DNA from: Klebsiella spallanzanii
GTDB taxonomy: Bacteria; Pseudomonadota; Gammaproteobacteria; Enterobacterales; Enterobacteriaceae
Direction: 5' to 3'
NCBI RefSeq assembly: GCF_902158555.1
Contig: NZ_CABGGS010000006.1
Location: 1 to 64,000, forward strand
DNA: 64,000 nucleotides
The position numbers and the translations under genes were made by a program. The notes under the pieces were generated by a model. The model was given only the letters and a program-made list of their open reading frames with translations. It made no database searches and was not told the DNA's origin. How positions within the stretch are numbered: the first letter of the stretch is position 1; each line of letters starts with the position of its first letter. Below, piece by piece: positions 1-10,413 of the stretch.

Positions 1-16
1 ACCGTTGCGAGGTCCC

Positions 17-46
17 GTATAATACGTTTTCCTCATTCAGAGTCAA
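17..46 (-). promoter_or_regulatory. rrn P2 promoter
   Basis: The minus strand has TTGACT (41-46) and TATTAT (19-24) with a 16 bp spacer, about 115 bp downstream of P1. This is the usual tandem P1/P2 layout of enterobacterial rRNA operons. Transcription runs toward position 1, so only the leader start lies in the window. Confidence 0.85.
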
Positions 47-130
47 GCGTTTATTTTCGCTTTTCTCTGCCGGCGTTCATCGCTGAACCCCGCTAACCCG
101 GCGGCCTGTAAGCCGTTGTTCCGTGTCAGT

Positions 131-195
131 GGAGGCGCATTATAGGGAGTTCTGAGACGTTGACAAGCCCTGTTTTCAAAAAATATTTCAACCGT
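131..195 (-). promoter_or_regulatory. rrn P1 promoter with UP element, reading out of the window
   Basis: On the minus strand a TTGTCA -35 (161-166) and TATAAT -10 (139-144) are separated by 16 bp, followed by a GC-rich discriminator. An A/T-rich stretch at about 170-192 sits where an rrn UP element belongs. The arrangement matches E. coli rrnB P1, which also lies just downstream of murI. The rRNA genes themselves are beyond position 1. Confidence 0.9.
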
Positions 196-217
196 CTCTT
201 TTTTGTGCAAAACGCCC

Positions 218-1069
218 TTAAAGCGGCAGTTTTTCCAGTGATTCGAATCCGTAACGCTGTAAAACAGGCAAAAGTTGTTCAGTTACTGCCGTCAACGCCA
301 TGCAGTACGCAATATTCGCATCGCCAGATTTTGCATCAGGTGCTTCGTGTTCCAACAACCAGGCCGTTCGGCGCGCAATCGCCGCGCCGGAATCAATGAG
401 CCGTGTCCCTTCCGGCAGCACCAACTGCAGCTCTTCTTGTAATAGAGGGAAGTGCGTACAGCCCAGCACAACGGTATCTGGAGGTTCCTGCATCCTCAGC
501 CAGGGACGCAGGATACGACGTAGTTCATCCAGAGGGACTGGTTCACCGTGTAGCTTAGCTTCCGCTAATTCCACTAGCTCAGCGGAACCGAGCATTTCAA
601 TGCGGCATTCATTGGCAAAGCGATCGATGAGTTCACGGGTATAAGGACGCTTGACGGTTCCACGCGTCGCCAGCAGGCCGACGATACCGTTCGCTGTTAA
701 GCGAGCAGCCGGTTTAATCGCTGGTACTACGCCAACCACCGGGAAGGCGAACTTTTCGCGCAGCGCTGGCAATGAAACGGTACTGGCGGTATTGCAGGCA
801 ATGACGGCCAGCGCCAGCGGATAACGCTGCTGAACGGCAGTAACGATTTCCAAAACACGCTCAACAATAAACTCTTCACTTTTCTCACCGTATGGAAAAG
901 CAACGTTATCAAAAGCGTAGATGTAATGTAGATTCGGCAAAAGATGCCGAATCTCATTGTAAACCGACAGCCCACCGACGCCAGAGTCAAACACCAGCAC
1001 GGTGGGACGTGGATCAGAAGGTGTAGCTGCCAGACAAGGTGTATTCCCGTCCTGCAGTTGGGTAGCCAT
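218..1069 (-). CDS. murI: Glutamate racemase
   Basis: This cytoplasmic, cofactor-independent racemase makes D-glutamate for peptidoglycan. The 283-residue product is close to E. coli MurI over its length. Both catalytic cysteine motifs are present (ACNTAST and GCTHFP), with the N-terminal FDSGVGGLS motif. I chose the ATG opening MATQLQDG, which matches E. coli; an upstream in-frame start would add 15 unrelated residues. The start lies inside the 3' end of btuB (56 bp overlap), an arrangement also known in E. coli and suggestive of translational coupling. The rrn promoters follow downstream on the same strand. Confidence 0.97.
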   Translation of the reverse strand: MATQLQDGNTPCLAATPSDPRPTVLVFDSGVGGLSVYNEIRHLLPNLHYIYAFDNVAFPYGEKSEEFIVERVLEIVTAVQQRYPLALAVIACNTASTVSLPALREKFAFPVVGVVPAIKPAARLTANGIVGLLATRGTVKRPYTRELIDRFANECRIEMLGSAELVELAEAKLHGEPVPLDELRRILRPWLRMQEPPDTVVLGCTHFPLLQEELQLVLPEGTRLIDSGAAIARRTAWLLEHEAPDAKSGDANIAYCMALTAVTEQLLPVLQRYGFESLEKLPL

Positions 1070-2897
1070 ATGCTGTCTCGTAATCTTTATCGAACAGGTT
1101 GGCGATTTTACCACGAACTGTCAGGTGTGAGGTGACCGGATATGACAATCCGACATCCCATAGGCTTACGCCACCCAGTTTAACGCGACTAGAGGAGCTT
1201 GTTGTCTCATCATAGTCGTTGTCATAGCGCTGACCCAGATATTGGTAAGCGATATTCCAGCCGAGGTCATAAACCTGCCCGGTGACTTCATACTTCACCT
1301 GCTGTTTCGCTCGGCGAGCAAGAACCTGGTTGGTTTCATCGTCACGAGGATCAGTATATTGCAGCGTCAGGTGATGCTCTACCGGGCCAGTCGTGATGTT
1401 CCCTGTCCACTCCAGACCTTTAATGGTGGCCGACTTCACGTTGATATACTGGTTGACGTTGTTCGCGCTTTTATAATCAATCAGGTTTTGAATTTCATAG
1501 TGGTATGCTGATATTTTCCAATCCAGTGGCCCCGTAATCCCATCAATTCCCGCTTCCCACTGTTTAGACTCTTCCGGTTTTAGATCCGGGTTTGCTGCAA
1601 TACCTGAATAATATTGCGATGCATAACGCGTCGCGCCGAATTGCTGCCCTAAAGATGGCGCCAGGAAGCTGGTACCATAAGAAAGCGTTGCGCGATAACC
1701 ATCAACAAATTCCCAGCCCACCGCAGTTTGCCACGTGCCGTGCCAGCCGAACTGCTCATCGTGATCTTCACGACCCGAGGCTTCCAGCGTGACGGTATCG
1801 ATCTGTTGCTGCCCGGTCAAATAAAGCCCTGTGGTGTCGCGTTTGTAGATATCAGATTTCGTCGTACTGCTGGAAGTCAGCTTTTCCTGTTTCCAGTCAA
1901 CACCACCGCTCACTGAACCATGTCCTACTTCAAAGTTGTTACCCCACTGAATATAACGCTGTTCCATGTCATCCAGCGTAGCATCACCCGCATAGCGGCC
2001 AAGGTTGCTACTGTAGTTATAATTTTTAAGGTGCTGATAGTTCGCAATTAGCTGAGAGGAATAGATGCCCGAGTTATAACGCAGTCCAGTGTCCCAGGAT
2101 TGGTTATAGTTCCGACCCTCGTCGTTACCAGCAGGAGAACCATACATCGTATCCTGATCGTAATCGTTGTTAGTCGTGTATCCATAACCACGGAAGAAAC
2201 CCGAAAAACTCTCGTCAAACTTGTGCTGTACGGCACCCCAGAACAGTTTGTTGCGATAACCATCGCGGTCGCTATCGCCGCTGTAAGGGGAATCTGGTTT
2301 GACGTTAAAGCCCTTGGTCGTCTGATAGGCACCTGCCGCCGTCACCATCGTGTCGCCAAAACGTTTATTTACCGCTCCATCATAAGTCTGGTAGCCATTC
2401 GACCCCATCCCGGCATTGATCTGCGCGTGTTCATCGTCACTCATGGTAATGATGTTGACCACACCGCCAATCGCCCCGGAACCGTAAACAGCAGAACGCG
2501 GCCCGCGGATGTATTCGATACGCTGCACCAGGGATACCGGAATCTGGCCAATGTCAATGGCGTTACCAATACCTGCCCGCGCCATTGGGATCCCATCAAT
2601 CAGCACCAGCACATGACGTGCTTCCGTGCCGCGAACGTAGAGAGAAGAACTGCTCCCCATCCCGCCGGTCTGCGAAATATCCACGCCCGGCAGGCGACGC
2701 ATCACATCATTAAGATCTTTTGACTGCCAGCGCTGAATATCTTCCCGCGTAACAACATCGGTCGGCGCAAGGACCGTATTCACCGGCTGTTGAAAACGGT
2801 TTGCTGTCACCACTAACGTGTCTGAATTGCTGTCCTGCGCCCAGCCGGAAAATGCCGTGACGGAGAGCGCCGTCATCAGCGAAGCTTTTTTAATCAT
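1014..2897 (-). CDS. btuB: Vitamin B12 outer-membrane TonB-dependent receptor
   Basis: This outer-membrane receptor imports cobalamin using TonB energy. The 627-residue protein has a signal peptide (MIKKASL... to about residue 20), a TonB box near DTLVVTAN, a plug domain, and a long beta-barrel ending in an aromatic residue (SGSYTF), as expected for BAM-dependent porins. The ATG at 2897 matches the E. coli N-terminus; an ATG 24 bp upstream is in frame but precedes no signal-peptide-like sequence. It is slightly longer than the E. coli protein (614 residues, from memory). Expression is controlled by the upstream cobalamin riboswitch. The 3' end overlaps murI. Confidence 0.97.
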   Translation of the reverse strand: MIKKASLMTALSVTAFSGWAQDSNSDTLVVTANRFQQPVNTVLAPTDVVTREDIQRWQSKDLNDVMRRLPGVDISQTGGMGSSSSLYVRGTEARHVLVLIDGIPMARAGIGNAIDIGQIPVSLVQRIEYIRGPRSAVYGSGAIGGVVNIITMSDDEHAQINAGMGSNGYQTYDGAVNKRFGDTMVTAAGAYQTTKGFNVKPDSPYSGDSDRDGYRNKLFWGAVQHKFDESFSGFFRGYGYTTNNDYDQDTMYGSPAGNDEGRNYNQSWDTGLRYNSGIYSSQLIANYQHLKNYNYSSNLGRYAGDATLDDMEQRYIQWGNNFEVGHGSVSGGVDWKQEKLTSSSTTKSDIYKRDTTGLYLTGQQQIDTVTLEASGREDHDEQFGWHGTWQTAVGWEFVDGYRATLSYGTSFLAPSLGQQFGATRYASQYYSGIAANPDLKPEESKQWEAGIDGITGPLDWKISAYHYEIQNLIDYKSANNVNQYINVKSATIKGLEWTGNITTGPVEHHLTLQYTDPRDDETNQVLARRAKQQVKYEVTGQVYDLGWNIAYQYLGQRYDNDYDETTSSSSRVKLGGVSLWDVGLSYPVTSHLTVRGKIANLFDKDYETAYGYPTAGREYTLSGSYTF

Positions 2898-2978
2898 TTT
2901 AAAAGCATCCATAATATGCAAAGGATGCCGCCGGCTCTATCAGTAGCACGCGATGATAGAGGCCAAATGCGACGTATT

Positions 2979-3129
2979 CCGGCAGGTCTTCGGGCTTGGG
3001 GTGTTTAATAGATGAGGACTTCCCGCGAAAAACCGCAGTGTCTGCACAATGCGCTCATCCCACTTATCCTTACCGCTGCGCGTCAGCTCCAGATTTACAC
3101 TGGATTCCCTATTAACTCATAGGACCGGT
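2979..3129 (-). promoter_or_regulatory. Cobalamin (AdoCbl) riboswitch of btuB
   Basis: Read on the minus strand, this leader closely follows the E. coli btuB leader. It carries the B12-box core (segments such as AGCCCGAAGACCTGCCGG and GGAATCCAGTG) and the GAGCTGACGCGCAGCGGTAAGGA block. Between the aptamer and the start codon (2898-2978) lies a further leader whose hairpin is expected to sequester the ribosome binding site when cobalamin is bound. The 363 bp gap between btuB and trmA holds this leader plus the two divergent promoters. Confidence 0.95.
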
Positions 3130-3260
3130 AACACGATGCTATAATTAGAAACATATAGATGTCCAGACTTCTACCGTTATATTTCCTTATATCATCAGGG
3201 CTGGACATCCCCGGCGCTTTCCCTACAATCCCCGCGTACTTATTTTATTCAGGATGCATC

Positions 3261-4361
3261 ATGACCCCCGAACACCTTCCTACCGAACAATATGAAGCGC
3301 AGCTGGCAGAAAAAGTCGTCCGTTTGCAGAAAATGATGGCGCCTTTCGCCGCCCCGGTTCCGGAAGTGTTTCGTTCACCGGTCAGCCACTATCGCATGCG
3401 CGCAGAATTTCGCCTGTGGCACGACGGCGATGACCTGTACCACATTATGTTTGATCAGCAGACAAAATCCCGGATCCGCGTCGATACCTTCCCGGCCGCC
3501 AGCGAGCTGATTAATCAGCTGATGAGCGCCGTGATTGAAGGCGTACGCGATAACCCGGTGCTGCGCCATAAACTGTTTCAGGTCGATTATCTGACCACGC
3601 TGAGCAACCAGGCCGTTATCTCTCTGCTGTATCACAAAAAGCTTGATGATGAGTGGCGTCAGCAGGCGGAACGCTTGCGCGATACGCTACGGGCGCAAAA
3701 CCTGAATGTGCACCTGATTGGCCGCGCAACGAAGACTAAAATCGAGCTGGATCAGGATTATATCGATGAGCGCTTACCGGTTGGCGGGCGTGAGATGGTC
3801 TATCGCCAGGTTGAGAATAGCTTCACCCAGCCGAACGCAGCGATGAACATCCAGATGCTGGAGTGGGCCATTGATACCACGAAAGGCGCAACCGGCGACC
3901 TGCTTGAGCTGTATTGCGGCAACGGCAACTTTTCGCTGGCGCTGGCGCGTAATTTCGATCGCGTGCTGGCAACAGAGATTGCTAAACCATCCGTCGCGGC
4001 GGCGCAATACAACATTGCAGCGAACCATATTGATAACGTGCAGATTATCCGCATGTCGGCGGAAGAGTTTACTCAGGCGATGAACGGCGTGCGGGAGTTT
4101 AACCGCCTGCAGGGAATCGATCTGAAGGGCTATAAGTGCGAGACGATTTTTGTCGATCCGCCGCGCAGCGGGCTGGATAGCGAAACGGAAAAAATGGTGC
4201 AGACGTACCCGCGCATTCTCTACATCTCCTGCAACCCGGAGACGCTGTGTCAGAATCTGGACACGCTAAGTAAAACGCACGACGTTACTCGCCTGGCGCT
4301 GTTCGATCAGTTCCCGTATACCCATCATATGGAATGCGGTGTGCTTTTAACGAGGAAGTAA
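3261..4361 (+). CDS. trmA: tRNA (uracil-5-)-methyltransferase
   Basis: TrmA methylates U54 of the tRNA T-loop using S-adenosylmethionine; in E. coli it also acts on tmRNA. The 366-residue product has the SAM-binding motif [12 protein letters not shown], the NPETLC region with the catalytic cysteine in YISCNPETL, and the terminal HHMECGVLL containing the general-base glutamate. The start at [15 protein letters not shown] matches E. coli; the longer in-frame extension upstream is leader sequence with no conservation. It is divergent from btuB, as in E. coli. Confidence 0.97.
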   Translation: MTPEHLPTEQYEAQLAEKVVRLQKMMAPFAAPVPEVFRSPVSHYRMRAEFRLWHDGDDLYHIMFDQQTKSRIRVDTFPAASELINQLMSAVIEGVRDNPVLRHKLFQVDYLTTLSNQAVISLLYHKKLDDEWRQQAERLRDTLRAQNLNVHLIGRATKTKIELDQDYIDERLPVGGREMVYRQVENSFTQPNAAMNIQMLEWAIDTTKGATGDLLELYCGNGNFSLALARNFDRVLATEIAKPSVAAAQYNIAANHIDNVQIIRMSAEEFTQAMNGVREFNRLQGIDLKGYKCETIFVDPPRSGLDSETEKMVQTYPRILYISCNPETLCQNLDTLSKTHDVTRLALFDQFPYTHHMECGVLLTRK

Positions 4362-4369
4362 AGCGGCGG

Positions 4370-4401
4370 AAGAAAGCCCGGCAACACTGCTATTGCCGGG
4401 C
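4370..4401 (-). terminator. Terminator for fabR-yijD
   Basis: The arms GCCCGGCAA and TTGCCGGGC (4376-4401) form a strong hairpin. On the minus strand it is followed by a T-rich tract (TTTCTT), 7 bp beyond the yijD stop codon. It may also limit trmA read-through on the other strand. Confidence 0.7.
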
Positions 4402-4407
4402 GATAGA

Positions 4408-4767
4408 TTATTCGGCGATCGCGCTCTTGCGATTGCGCACTTTATAGCCAATCCAGAACACCATAATCACCGACAGAACCGCCGGGAAGAAGTTAGAGCC
4501 GATGTCCGGATATTCCGCGCGCACGACGGTGCTATAAACCAGCACGCCCAGGATAAAACAGGCTGCGGCCAGCCCCGGTAAACCCACCGGCATACTGCGA
4601 TTCTGATAGCGCTGATGCAGGCAGTAAACCGTAAGCACCAACGACAAAATAGGGAAGATGGAAAAGGGGACAATTGAACTGAACAGCGCGGCGAAGGTTC
4701 CATTGATGGATAGACCTGCGATCAGCGCCAGCAGCAGCGTACCTCTATCTTGTACTGAGTGTTTCAT
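4408..4767 (-). CDS. yijD: Inner-membrane protein YijD
   Basis: This 119-residue protein matches E. coli YijD in length and sequence. It has about four hydrophobic membrane segments (for example [19 protein letters not shown] and [15 protein letters not shown]). Its function is not established (DUF1422 family). It lies 15 bp downstream of fabR on the same strand and is very likely co-transcribed with it. Confidence 0.93.
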   Translation of the reverse strand: MKHSVQDRGTLLLALIAGLSINGTFAALFSSIVPFSIFPILSLVLTVYCLHQRYQNRSMPVGLPGLAAACFILGVLVYSTVVRAEYPDIGSNFFPAVLSVIMVFWIGYKVRNRKSAIAE

Positions 4768-4782
4768 TGCTCGTCCTTCACG

Positions 4783-5415
4783 TTATTCGGAATGATTTGA
4801 TATTTTTTCTTGTTCACGGCGATACCAGTAATACGCGCCTTTCGAGATCATTCTGAGCTGCAGCACCAGTCGCTCCTCCAGCTGTCGGCGTTGCTCAGGA
4901 CTCACATCCAGGGCCTCAGCGCCAGCGCTAAAAACGATGGTGACCATAGCTTCAGCCTGCGCTTCGGTAAAGGCGCGCGGCATATGGTTTTCGATTTCTA
5001 AATAGTCGGCAAGTTCCGCGATGAAATGCTGAATTTCACGCGCCACAGCGGCACGAAACGCCGCAGAGGTACCGGAACGTTCACGCAACAGCAGGCGAAA
5101 GGCGTTTGGGTTGTTACCAATGAACTCCATAAAGGTGGAAACAGAGGTACGAATGACGCTGCCGCCTTTAGCGATACGCTGACGCGCCTGACGCATCAGT
5201 TGGCGAAGCATCAGGCCGCTTTCATCAACCATGGTCAGACCAAGTTCATCGACATCGCGAAAATGCCGGTAGAAGGACGTTGGGGCGATCCCCGCTTCCC
5301 GCGCGACTTCACGCAGGCTCAAGCTGGCAAAACTCCGTTCAGCACTTAGCTGGCTAAATGCTGCTTCCACCAGCGAACGCCGGGTTTTTTCTTTTTGTTG
5401 CGCTCTTACGCCCAT
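4783..5415 (-). CDS. fabR: TetR-family repressor of unsaturated fatty acid synthesis
   Basis: FabR is a DNA-binding repressor of fabA and fabB that senses the ratio of unsaturated to saturated acyl chains. The product (about 210 residues) has an N-terminal TetR helix-turn-helix ([20 protein letters not shown], roughly residues 34-53) and a ligand-binding C-terminal half nearly identical to E. coli FabR. The last few residues differ and the protein ends about five residues earlier. A second ATG one codon upstream (5418) is also possible. It is followed by yijD and divergent from sthA, as in E. coli. Confidence 0.95.
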   Translation of the reverse strand: MGVRAQQKEKTRRSLVEAAFSQLSAERSFASLSLREVAREAGIAPTSFYRHFRDVDELGLTMVDESGLMLRQLMRQARQRIAKGGSVIRTSVSTFMEFIGNNPNAFRLLLRERSGTSAAFRAAVAREIQHFIAELADYLEIENHMPRAFTEAQAEAMVTIVFSAGAEALDVSPEQRRQLEERLVLQLRMISKGAYYWYRREQEKISNHSE

Positions 5416-5614
5416 CACGTTGTCTGAATCCTTCCATAAGCCCTTCTGGCACTATACCAGAGATTAGAACTAATCGGTTTACACTGGATTGTGAATGATT
5501 GTTTACGAGCCGTTTCTGCTTTTATGCCGCAAAAAAGCACAACGATAATTGGGTTAAAGCGCGCCGAATGTTATCATCGTGTTTATTTTATGTATAAAAC
5601 AGGTGAGTAATGCC

Positions 5615-7015
5615 ATGTCACACTCTTGGGATTATGATGCAATTGTGATTGGTTCCGGTCCGGGCGGAGAAGGTGCTGCCATGGGGCTGGTGAAACAGGG
5701 AGCACGCGTTGCCGTCATTGAGCGCTACCATAACGTCGGCGGCGGTTGTACCCACTGGGGTACCATCCCGTCCAAAGCCCTCCGCCATGCCGTCAGCCGT
5801 ATTATCGAGTTCAACCAAAACCCTCTCTACAGCGACCATTCCCGTCTTCTTCGTTCTTCCTTCGCCGACATCCTGAACCATGCCGACAGCGTCATTAACC
5901 AGCAAACCCATATGCGTCAGGGTTTCTATGAGCGTAACCACTGCGAAATCCTGCAGGGCAATGCCCATTTTGTTGATGAACATACTATCGCGCTGGAATG
6001 CCACGACGGCACAGTGGAAACGGTAACAGCGGAAAAGTTCGTGATTGCCTGCGGTTCACGCCCGTACCATCCAGCAGACGTCGATTTTCATCACCCACGT
6101 ATTTATGACAGCGACTCCATTCTTAGCCTGCACCACGAACCACGTCATGTGATCATCTACGGCGCCGGGGTGATCGGCTGCGAATATGCGTCGATCTTCC
6201 GCGGGATGGAGGTGAAGGTTGATCTGATCAACACCCGCGATCGCCTGCTGGCGTTTCTCGATCAGGAGATGTCCGACTCGCTCTCCTACCACTTCTGGAA
6301 CAGCGGCGTCGTCATTCGTCACAATGAAGAATACGAAAAGATTGAGGGCGTTGATGACGGCGTCATTATGCATCTGAAGTCTGGCAAAAAGCTAAAAGCG
6401 GACTGCCTGCTGTACGCCAACGGCCGCACCGGTAATACCGATTCTCTGGCGCTGGAAAATATCGGCCTGCAAACGGACAGTCGCGGCCAGCTGAAGGTCA
6501 ACAGCATGTATCAAACCGCCTTGCCGCATGTTTATGCCGTCGGCGATGTAATTGGCTATCCGAGCCTGGCCTCCGCCGCCTACGACCAGGGGCGTATCGC
6601 TGCTCAGGCGCTAGTTAAAGGCGAAGCATCAGCGCATCTGATTGAAGATATCCCTACCGGGATTTACACCATTCCGGAAATCAGCTCCGTCGGCAAAACT
6701 GAGCAGCAGCTGACGGCAATGAAGGTGCCTTATGAAGTGGGACGCGCGCAGTTCAAACATCTGGCGCGAGCGCAGATTGTCGGTATGAGCGTCGGGACGC
6801 TGAAGATCCTGTTTCATCGCGAAACGAAAGAGATCCTGGGGATTCACTGCTTTGGCGAGCGCGCGGCCGAAATTATTCACATCGGCCAGGCGATAATGGA
6901 GCAGAAAGGTGGCGGTAACACTATTGAGTACTTCGTTAACACCACCTTTAACTACCCGACAATGGCGGAAGCCTATCGGGTAGCGGCATTAAATGGCTTA
7001 AACCGCCTGTTTTAA
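5615..7015 (+). CDS. sthA: Soluble pyridine nucleotide transhydrogenase
   Basis: SthA is a cytoplasmic FAD flavoprotein that moves reducing equivalents between NADPH and NAD. The 466-residue protein has the FAD dinucleotide-binding motif [10 protein letters not shown] near the N-terminus, a second NAD(P) motif [12 protein letters not shown], and the family-typical [15 protein letters not shown], where the second redox cysteine of lipoamide-dehydrogenase relatives is replaced. I chose the ATG of MSHSWDYD; the upstream in-frame ATG adds 12 unconserved residues. The 3' end converges on oxyR and overlaps it by 18 bp. The 196 bp gap from fabR contains the divergent promoters and a GATTAG-AA-CTAATC dyad at 5462-5475. 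Confidence 0.96.
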   Translation: MSHSWDYDAIVIGSGPGGEGAAMGLVKQGARVAVIERYHNVGGGCTHWGTIPSKALRHAVSRIIEFNQNPLYSDHSRLLRSSFADILNHADSVINQQTHMRQGFYERNHCEILQGNAHFVDEHTIALECHDGTVETVTAEKFVIACGSRPYHPADVDFHHPRIYDSDSILSLHHEPRHVIIYGAGVIGCEYASIFRGMEVKVDLINTRDRLLAFLDQEMSDSLSYHFWNSGVVIRHNEEYEKIEGVDDGVIMHLKSGKKLKADCLLYANGRTGNTDSLALENIGLQTDSRGQLKVNSMYQTALPHVYAVGDVIGYPSLASAAYDQGRIAAQALVKGEASAHLIEDIPTGIYTIPEISSVGKTEQQLTAMKVPYEVGRAQFKHLARAQIVGMSVGTLKILFHRETKEILGIHCFGERAAEIIHIGQAIMEQKGGGNTIEYFVNTTFNYPTMAEAYRVAALNGLNRLF

Positions 7016-7915
7016 CGCTTTGTCGAAATGGCCATCCATGGTTCCGCGGATGGCCTCCGCCAGATGTTCATAACGGCTGCGCAGCGGTGAGCCCGGGCGA
7101 TACACCAGCCCGACGGTACGTCTCGGCTCCGGCTTGATGCATGGCACATAAACCACGCCATCGCGCTTTCTCTCTTGCGGTACGGCTAAGGCTGGCAGCA
7201 GCGTAATACCGCTACCGGCGGCCACCATGTTACGCAGCGTTTCAAGGCTGGTTGCCCGGAAATGCGTATCTTCATCAGCGCCCGCTTCAAAGCAAAAGCC
7301 CATCGCCTGATCGCGCAGGCAGTGGCCATCTTCCAGCATCAACAGCTTTTCACCGGCTAAATCCGACATCGGTACGCACTCGCGATTCGCCCACGGGTGA
7401 TCTTCGTAGATAGCCAGCATCATTGGCTCATCAAACAGCGGCACCTCAATAAAGGCTTCGCTCTCTTTGACCAGCGCCAGAATCGCGCAGTCGAGCTTAC
7501 CGCTATCAAGCTGCGCCAGCAGCTGATGGGTTTGCGCTTCATGCAGATACATTTCCAGCTTCGGAAAGGTCTGGTGCAGCATCGGGATAATCAGCGGCAG
7601 CAGATAAGGGCCAATCGTCGGGATTAGGCCGATATGCAGCGGCCCGGACATGGTCTCCCCCTGCTGGCTTGCCATTTCTTTAAGCACTTTGACTTCGCGT
7701 AACACGGTACGCGCTTGATCCACCAACAGCAGCCCTGCCTGGGTGAACAGAACCTTACGGCTGGTGCGCTCCAGCAACATCACGCCGAGTTCATCCTCCA
7801 GCTTGCGGATTTGCCCGCTGAGCGTCGGTTGGCTGACGTGACAAGAATCCGCCGCCCGGCGGAAGTGGCGGTGTTCGGCTAGCGCTACCAGATATTCAAG
7901 ATCGCGAATATTCAT
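6998..7915 (-). CDS. oxyR: Hydrogen-peroxide-sensing LysR-type regulator
   Basis: OxyR activates the peroxide regulon after a disulfide forms between two sensor cysteines. Both are visible in the 305-residue protein in the segment [18 protein letters not shown], equivalent to Cys199 and Cys208 of E. coli. The N-terminal winged HTH ([20 protein letters not shown], about residues 20-39) is intact. The divergent OxyS RNA lies just upstream, so one OxyR-bound intergenic region serves both. Confidence 0.97.
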   Translation of the reverse strand: MNIRDLEYLVALAEHRHFRRAADSCHVSQPTLSGQIRKLEDELGVMLLERTSRKVLFTQAGLLLVDQARTVLREVKVLKEMASQQGETMSGPLHIGLIPTIGPYLLPLIIPMLHQTFPKLEMYLHEAQTHQLLAQLDSGKLDCAILALVKESEAFIEVPLFDEPMMLAIYEDHPWANRECVPMSDLAGEKLLMLEDGHCLRDQAMGFCFEAGADEDTHFRATSLETLRNMVAAGSGITLLPALAVPQERKRDGVVYVPCIKPEPRRTVGLVYRPGSPLRSRYEHLAEAIRGTMDGHFDKALKQAV

Positions 7916-8010
7916 TATTCATCCTCCATCGCCACGATAGTCCATGGCGATAGATAGAATAGCAACGAACGATTATCCCTATCAAGGTTTCTGTTCAATA
8001 ATAAACCCAT

Positions 8011-8110
8011 AAATGAGGAAAACTTCATAAAATCATTGAGCTTCCTCATCAATTCTCTACCCGAATAACTAAAGCCAACGTGAACTTTTGCGGACCTTGT
8101 GTCCGCTTTT
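8011..8110 (+). ncRNA. oxyS: OxyS regulatory small RNA
   Basis: OxyS is the peroxide-induced, Hfq-binding sRNA encoded divergently from oxyR. The 3' half is plainly recognisable: the linker GAATAACTAAAGCCAACGTG (8063-8082), then an intrinsic terminator (GCGGAC / GTCCGC, 8090-8106) with nine T residues. The 5' stem has a different primary sequence from E. coli but still pairs (ATGAGGAA at 8013 with TTCCTCAT at 8042). An OxyR-dependent promoter is inferred from ATAGATAGAATAGC and TTATCCCTATCAAG upstream, with a TAATAA-type -10. The exact 5' end is estimated from E. coli. The terminator loop differs from E. coli (see findings). Confidence 0.9.
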
Positions 8111-8116
8111 TTTTTG

Positions 8117-8146
8117 CATAAAAAAGCCCGGAATTAACCGAGCTTC
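8117..8146 (-). terminator. Terminator of argCBH
   Basis: On the minus strand an imperfect hairpin (AAGCTCGG / CCGGGCTT) is followed by six T residues, about 37 bp beyond the argH stop. It lies back to back with the OxyS terminator. Confidence 0.7.
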
Positions 8147-8182
8147 CTTTATTTGCCGCGCAAAGACAGCCTGACAGGAAAT

Positions 8183-9556
8183 TTAAACCAAGCGCTGTTT
8201 GGCGTCAGCAATGGCCTGAGCTACCTGCTGCGGAGAAACGCCGCCTTTAGCCGCTCGCTTATCAAGACATGACTGCAGTGACAGAATCGGATAGACATCA
8301 TCGGTGATAACGGGGCTAAACTTCTGCAAATCAGCCAGAGGCAGATCTTCCAGCGGCTTGCCTTGAGCAATAGCCTCAACCACCGCTTCGCCGACAATAT
8401 GGTGCGCTTCACGGAACGGTACGCCTTTAGCCACCAGATAATCCGCCAGCTCGGTCGCATTCGCGTAACCCTGCTGCGCCGCTTCTTCACAACGCGGGCG
8501 CTTCACTTGAATACCGTCAAGCACCAGCGCCGCCATATGCAGGCAATCGAGCCAGGTATCGAGCGCATCAAACAGCCCTTCCTTATCTTCCTGCATATCT
8601 TTGTTGTAGGCCAATGGCAGACCTTTGAGGGTCATCATCATGCCGGTCAGCGCGCCCTGCACGCGGCCGCATTTACCGCGGATCAGCTCCAGCGCGTCCG
8701 GATTTTTCTTCTGCGGCATCAGGGATGAACCGGAAGTCACGCGGTCAGAAAGCTCAACGAAGCCCGCTTCGCCGGTATTAAAGAAGATCAGATCTTCGGC
8801 AAAGCGCGACAGGTGGACCATGCCGATTGAGGCATCGGACAACAACTCCAGCACGTGATCGCGGTCAGAGACGCTATCCAGACTGTTGCGAGTGGCTGAA
8901 GCAAAGCCCAGCCAGCCAGCCAGCTGTTCACGATCGATTTCATAGGCGGTACCCGCCAGCGCGCCGCAGCCCAGCGGGCTGACGTCCAGGCGCTTCAGCG
9001 CGTCCTGCAGGCGGCTTTCATCGCGAGCCAGCATTTCGACATAAGCCAGACACCAGTGAGCGAAAGTTACCGGCTGCGCGCGCTGCAGATGGGTATAGCC
9101 CGGCATGACCGCGTCCTGGTTGTTCTGTGCAGTCTCAACCAGCGCGCTTTGCAGCTGACGATTCGCCGACAGTAGCTCCACGACGGTATCTTTGCACCAC
9201 AACTTCAGGTCAGTCGCGACCTGGTCATTACGGCTGCGCCCGGTATGCAGCTTTTTCCCCAGTTGACCCACTTTGTCAATCAGCTTGCCTTCCACCCAGC
9301 TATGAATATCTTCCGCATCGCTTTCGAGGATCTGCTGCGGATTGGCCCGCACTTCTTCCAGCAGAATATTCAGCGCCTCTTCCAGTTGCTGCTGTTCATC
9401 AGCGGTCAATACGCCAACCGTCACCAGCGCTTTGGACCAGGCGACAGAGCCAACGATATCCTGCTCCGCCAGGCGGTAATCAAAGCGCAAAGAGTCGTTG
9501 AACTGTTTGAACCGCTGATCCGCTGCCTGAGTAAAACGCCCACCCCAAAGTGCCAT
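8183..9556 (-). CDS. argH: Argininosuccinate lyase
   Basis: ArgH cleaves argininosuccinate to arginine and fumarate, the last step of arginine synthesis. The 457-residue protein equals the E. coli length and carries the fumarase/aspartase signature [11 protein letters not shown], the catalytic-region TGRSRNDQ motif and the [11 protein letters not shown] motif. It is the last gene of argCBH, separated from argB by 74 bp containing a REP-type palindrome. Confidence 0.97.
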   Translation of the reverse strand: MALWGGRFTQAADQRFKQFNDSLRFDYRLAEQDIVGSVAWSKALVTVGVLTADEQQQLEEALNILLEEVRANPQQILESDAEDIHSWVEGKLIDKVGQLGKKLHTGRSRNDQVATDLKLWCKDTVVELLSANRQLQSALVETAQNNQDAVMPGYTHLQRAQPVTFAHWCLAYVEMLARDESRLQDALKRLDVSPLGCGALAGTAYEIDREQLAGWLGFASATRNSLDSVSDRDHVLELLSDASIGMVHLSRFAEDLIFFNTGEAGFVELSDRVTSGSSLMPQKKNPDALELIRGKCGRVQGALTGMMMTLKGLPLAYNKDMQEDKEGLFDALDTWLDCLHMAALVLDGIQVKRPRCEEAAQQGYANATELADYLVAKGVPFREAHHIVGEAVVEAIAQGKPLEDLPLADLQKFSPVITDDVYPILSLQSCLDKRAAKGGVSPQQVAQAIADAKQRLV

Positions 9557-9580
9557 AACTTGCTTCCTTTATTCGTTAGT

Positions 9581-9612
9581 TCCGCCGGGTGGCGCTACGC
9601 CAACCCGGCCTA
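9581..9612. repeat. REP-type palindrome between argB and argH
   Basis: The arms GCCGGGTGGCGC and GCCAACCCGGC form a compact GC-rich hairpin typical of REP elements, placed in the argB-argH intercistronic gap. Such elements commonly stabilise upstream mRNA. Confidence 0.7.
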
Positions 9613-9630
9613 TGGTCATTCAATTAAAAC

Positions 9631-10407
9631 TTATGCCAGAATACGCGTGCCGATCGGCGTGCCGTTAAACAGCGCAGGCAGCTGCTCAGCATGACGCCAG
9701 GAGGCGATATCGACCGGGCGGCCTAGCGTGCGCGCGGCGTCCAGAGCAGCGTTCACTTTGACGATCATCCCGTCGGTGATAATACCCTGCTCAATCAGCT
9801 GTTCTGCCTTCGCCGCAGTCATTTCAGCAATGCGCTGACCTTTACCGTCGAGAATACCGCTCACGTCAGACAGCAGAATCAGGTCTGCGCCGAGCGTTGC
9901 CGCCAGCGCGGTAGCAGCCTGGTCAGCATTCACGTTCATCAGCTGTCCTTCATCAGTCACGCCGATAGAGCTGACAACCGGCAAATAGCCGCCCGCCAGC
10001 AACGTGTGAATCAGCGCCGGAGAGCCCGGCTGAGCGAAGCCGACATGGCCGAGTTCTTTATCAAGCTGAGTCACCTTAACGCTGTCACCATCACCAAGGA
10101 ATAGTCCTACGGAAGCCAGACCGTGCTTTTTCGCCCACGCCAGCAGCGTCTTATTGGCAGTACCCGCCAGGGCGCCGGTAATAATGTCGATCTGATCTGC
10201 CGGCGTAACCCGCAGACCATTTTTCTTGTTCACCGGCAGGTTGAGCTGCTTCATCAGCTCATCCACCACGCAGCCGCCGCCGTGCACAATAATCAGCGGG
10301 CGCTGATGCGACTCGCGGTAGTTCACCAGCGCGGTAAACAGGCGCTCCAGCGCTTCTTCGCTATCCAGCAGGACGCCGCCGAGTTTGATAATTAAAGGAT
10401 TCATCAT
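9631..10407 (-). CDS. argB: Acetylglutamate kinase
   Basis: ArgB phosphorylates N-acetylglutamate, step two of arginine synthesis. The 258-residue protein matches E. coli in length and shows the amino-acid-kinase motifs [19 protein letters not shown] and the nucleotide-binding VNADQAA/LLSDVSG region. The ATG preceding [10 protein letters not shown] was used; two consecutive ATG codons make the first residue uncertain by one. The gap from argC is only 6 bp, so translation is probably coupled. Confidence 0.97.
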   Translation of the reverse strand: MMNPLIIKLGGVLLDSEEALERLFTALVNYRESHQRPLIIVHGGGCVVDELMKQLNLPVNKKNGLRVTPADQIDIITGALAGTANKTLLAWAKKHGLASVGLFLGDGDSVKVTQLDKELGHVGFAQPGSPALIHTLLAGGYLPVVSSIGVTDEGQLMNVNADQAATALAATLGADLILLSDVSGILDGKGQRIAEMTAAKAEQLIEQGIITDGMIVKVNAALDAARTLGRPVDIASWRHAEQLPALFNGTPIGTRILA

Positions 10408-10413
10408 CACACC

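Noticed and set aside
1-130. Possible rRNA gene at the left edge
   Set aside because: Only the P1/P2 promoters and leader are present; no 16S sequence lies within the window.
2100-2723. 207-codon plus-strand frame inside btuB
   Set aside because: It is antisense to the conserved BtuB plug and barrel and has no supporting feature.
5462-5475. GATTAG-AA-CTAATC dyad between fabR and sthA as a FabR operator
   Set aside because: It does not resemble the known FabR/FadR site; recorded only as an unassigned palindrome.
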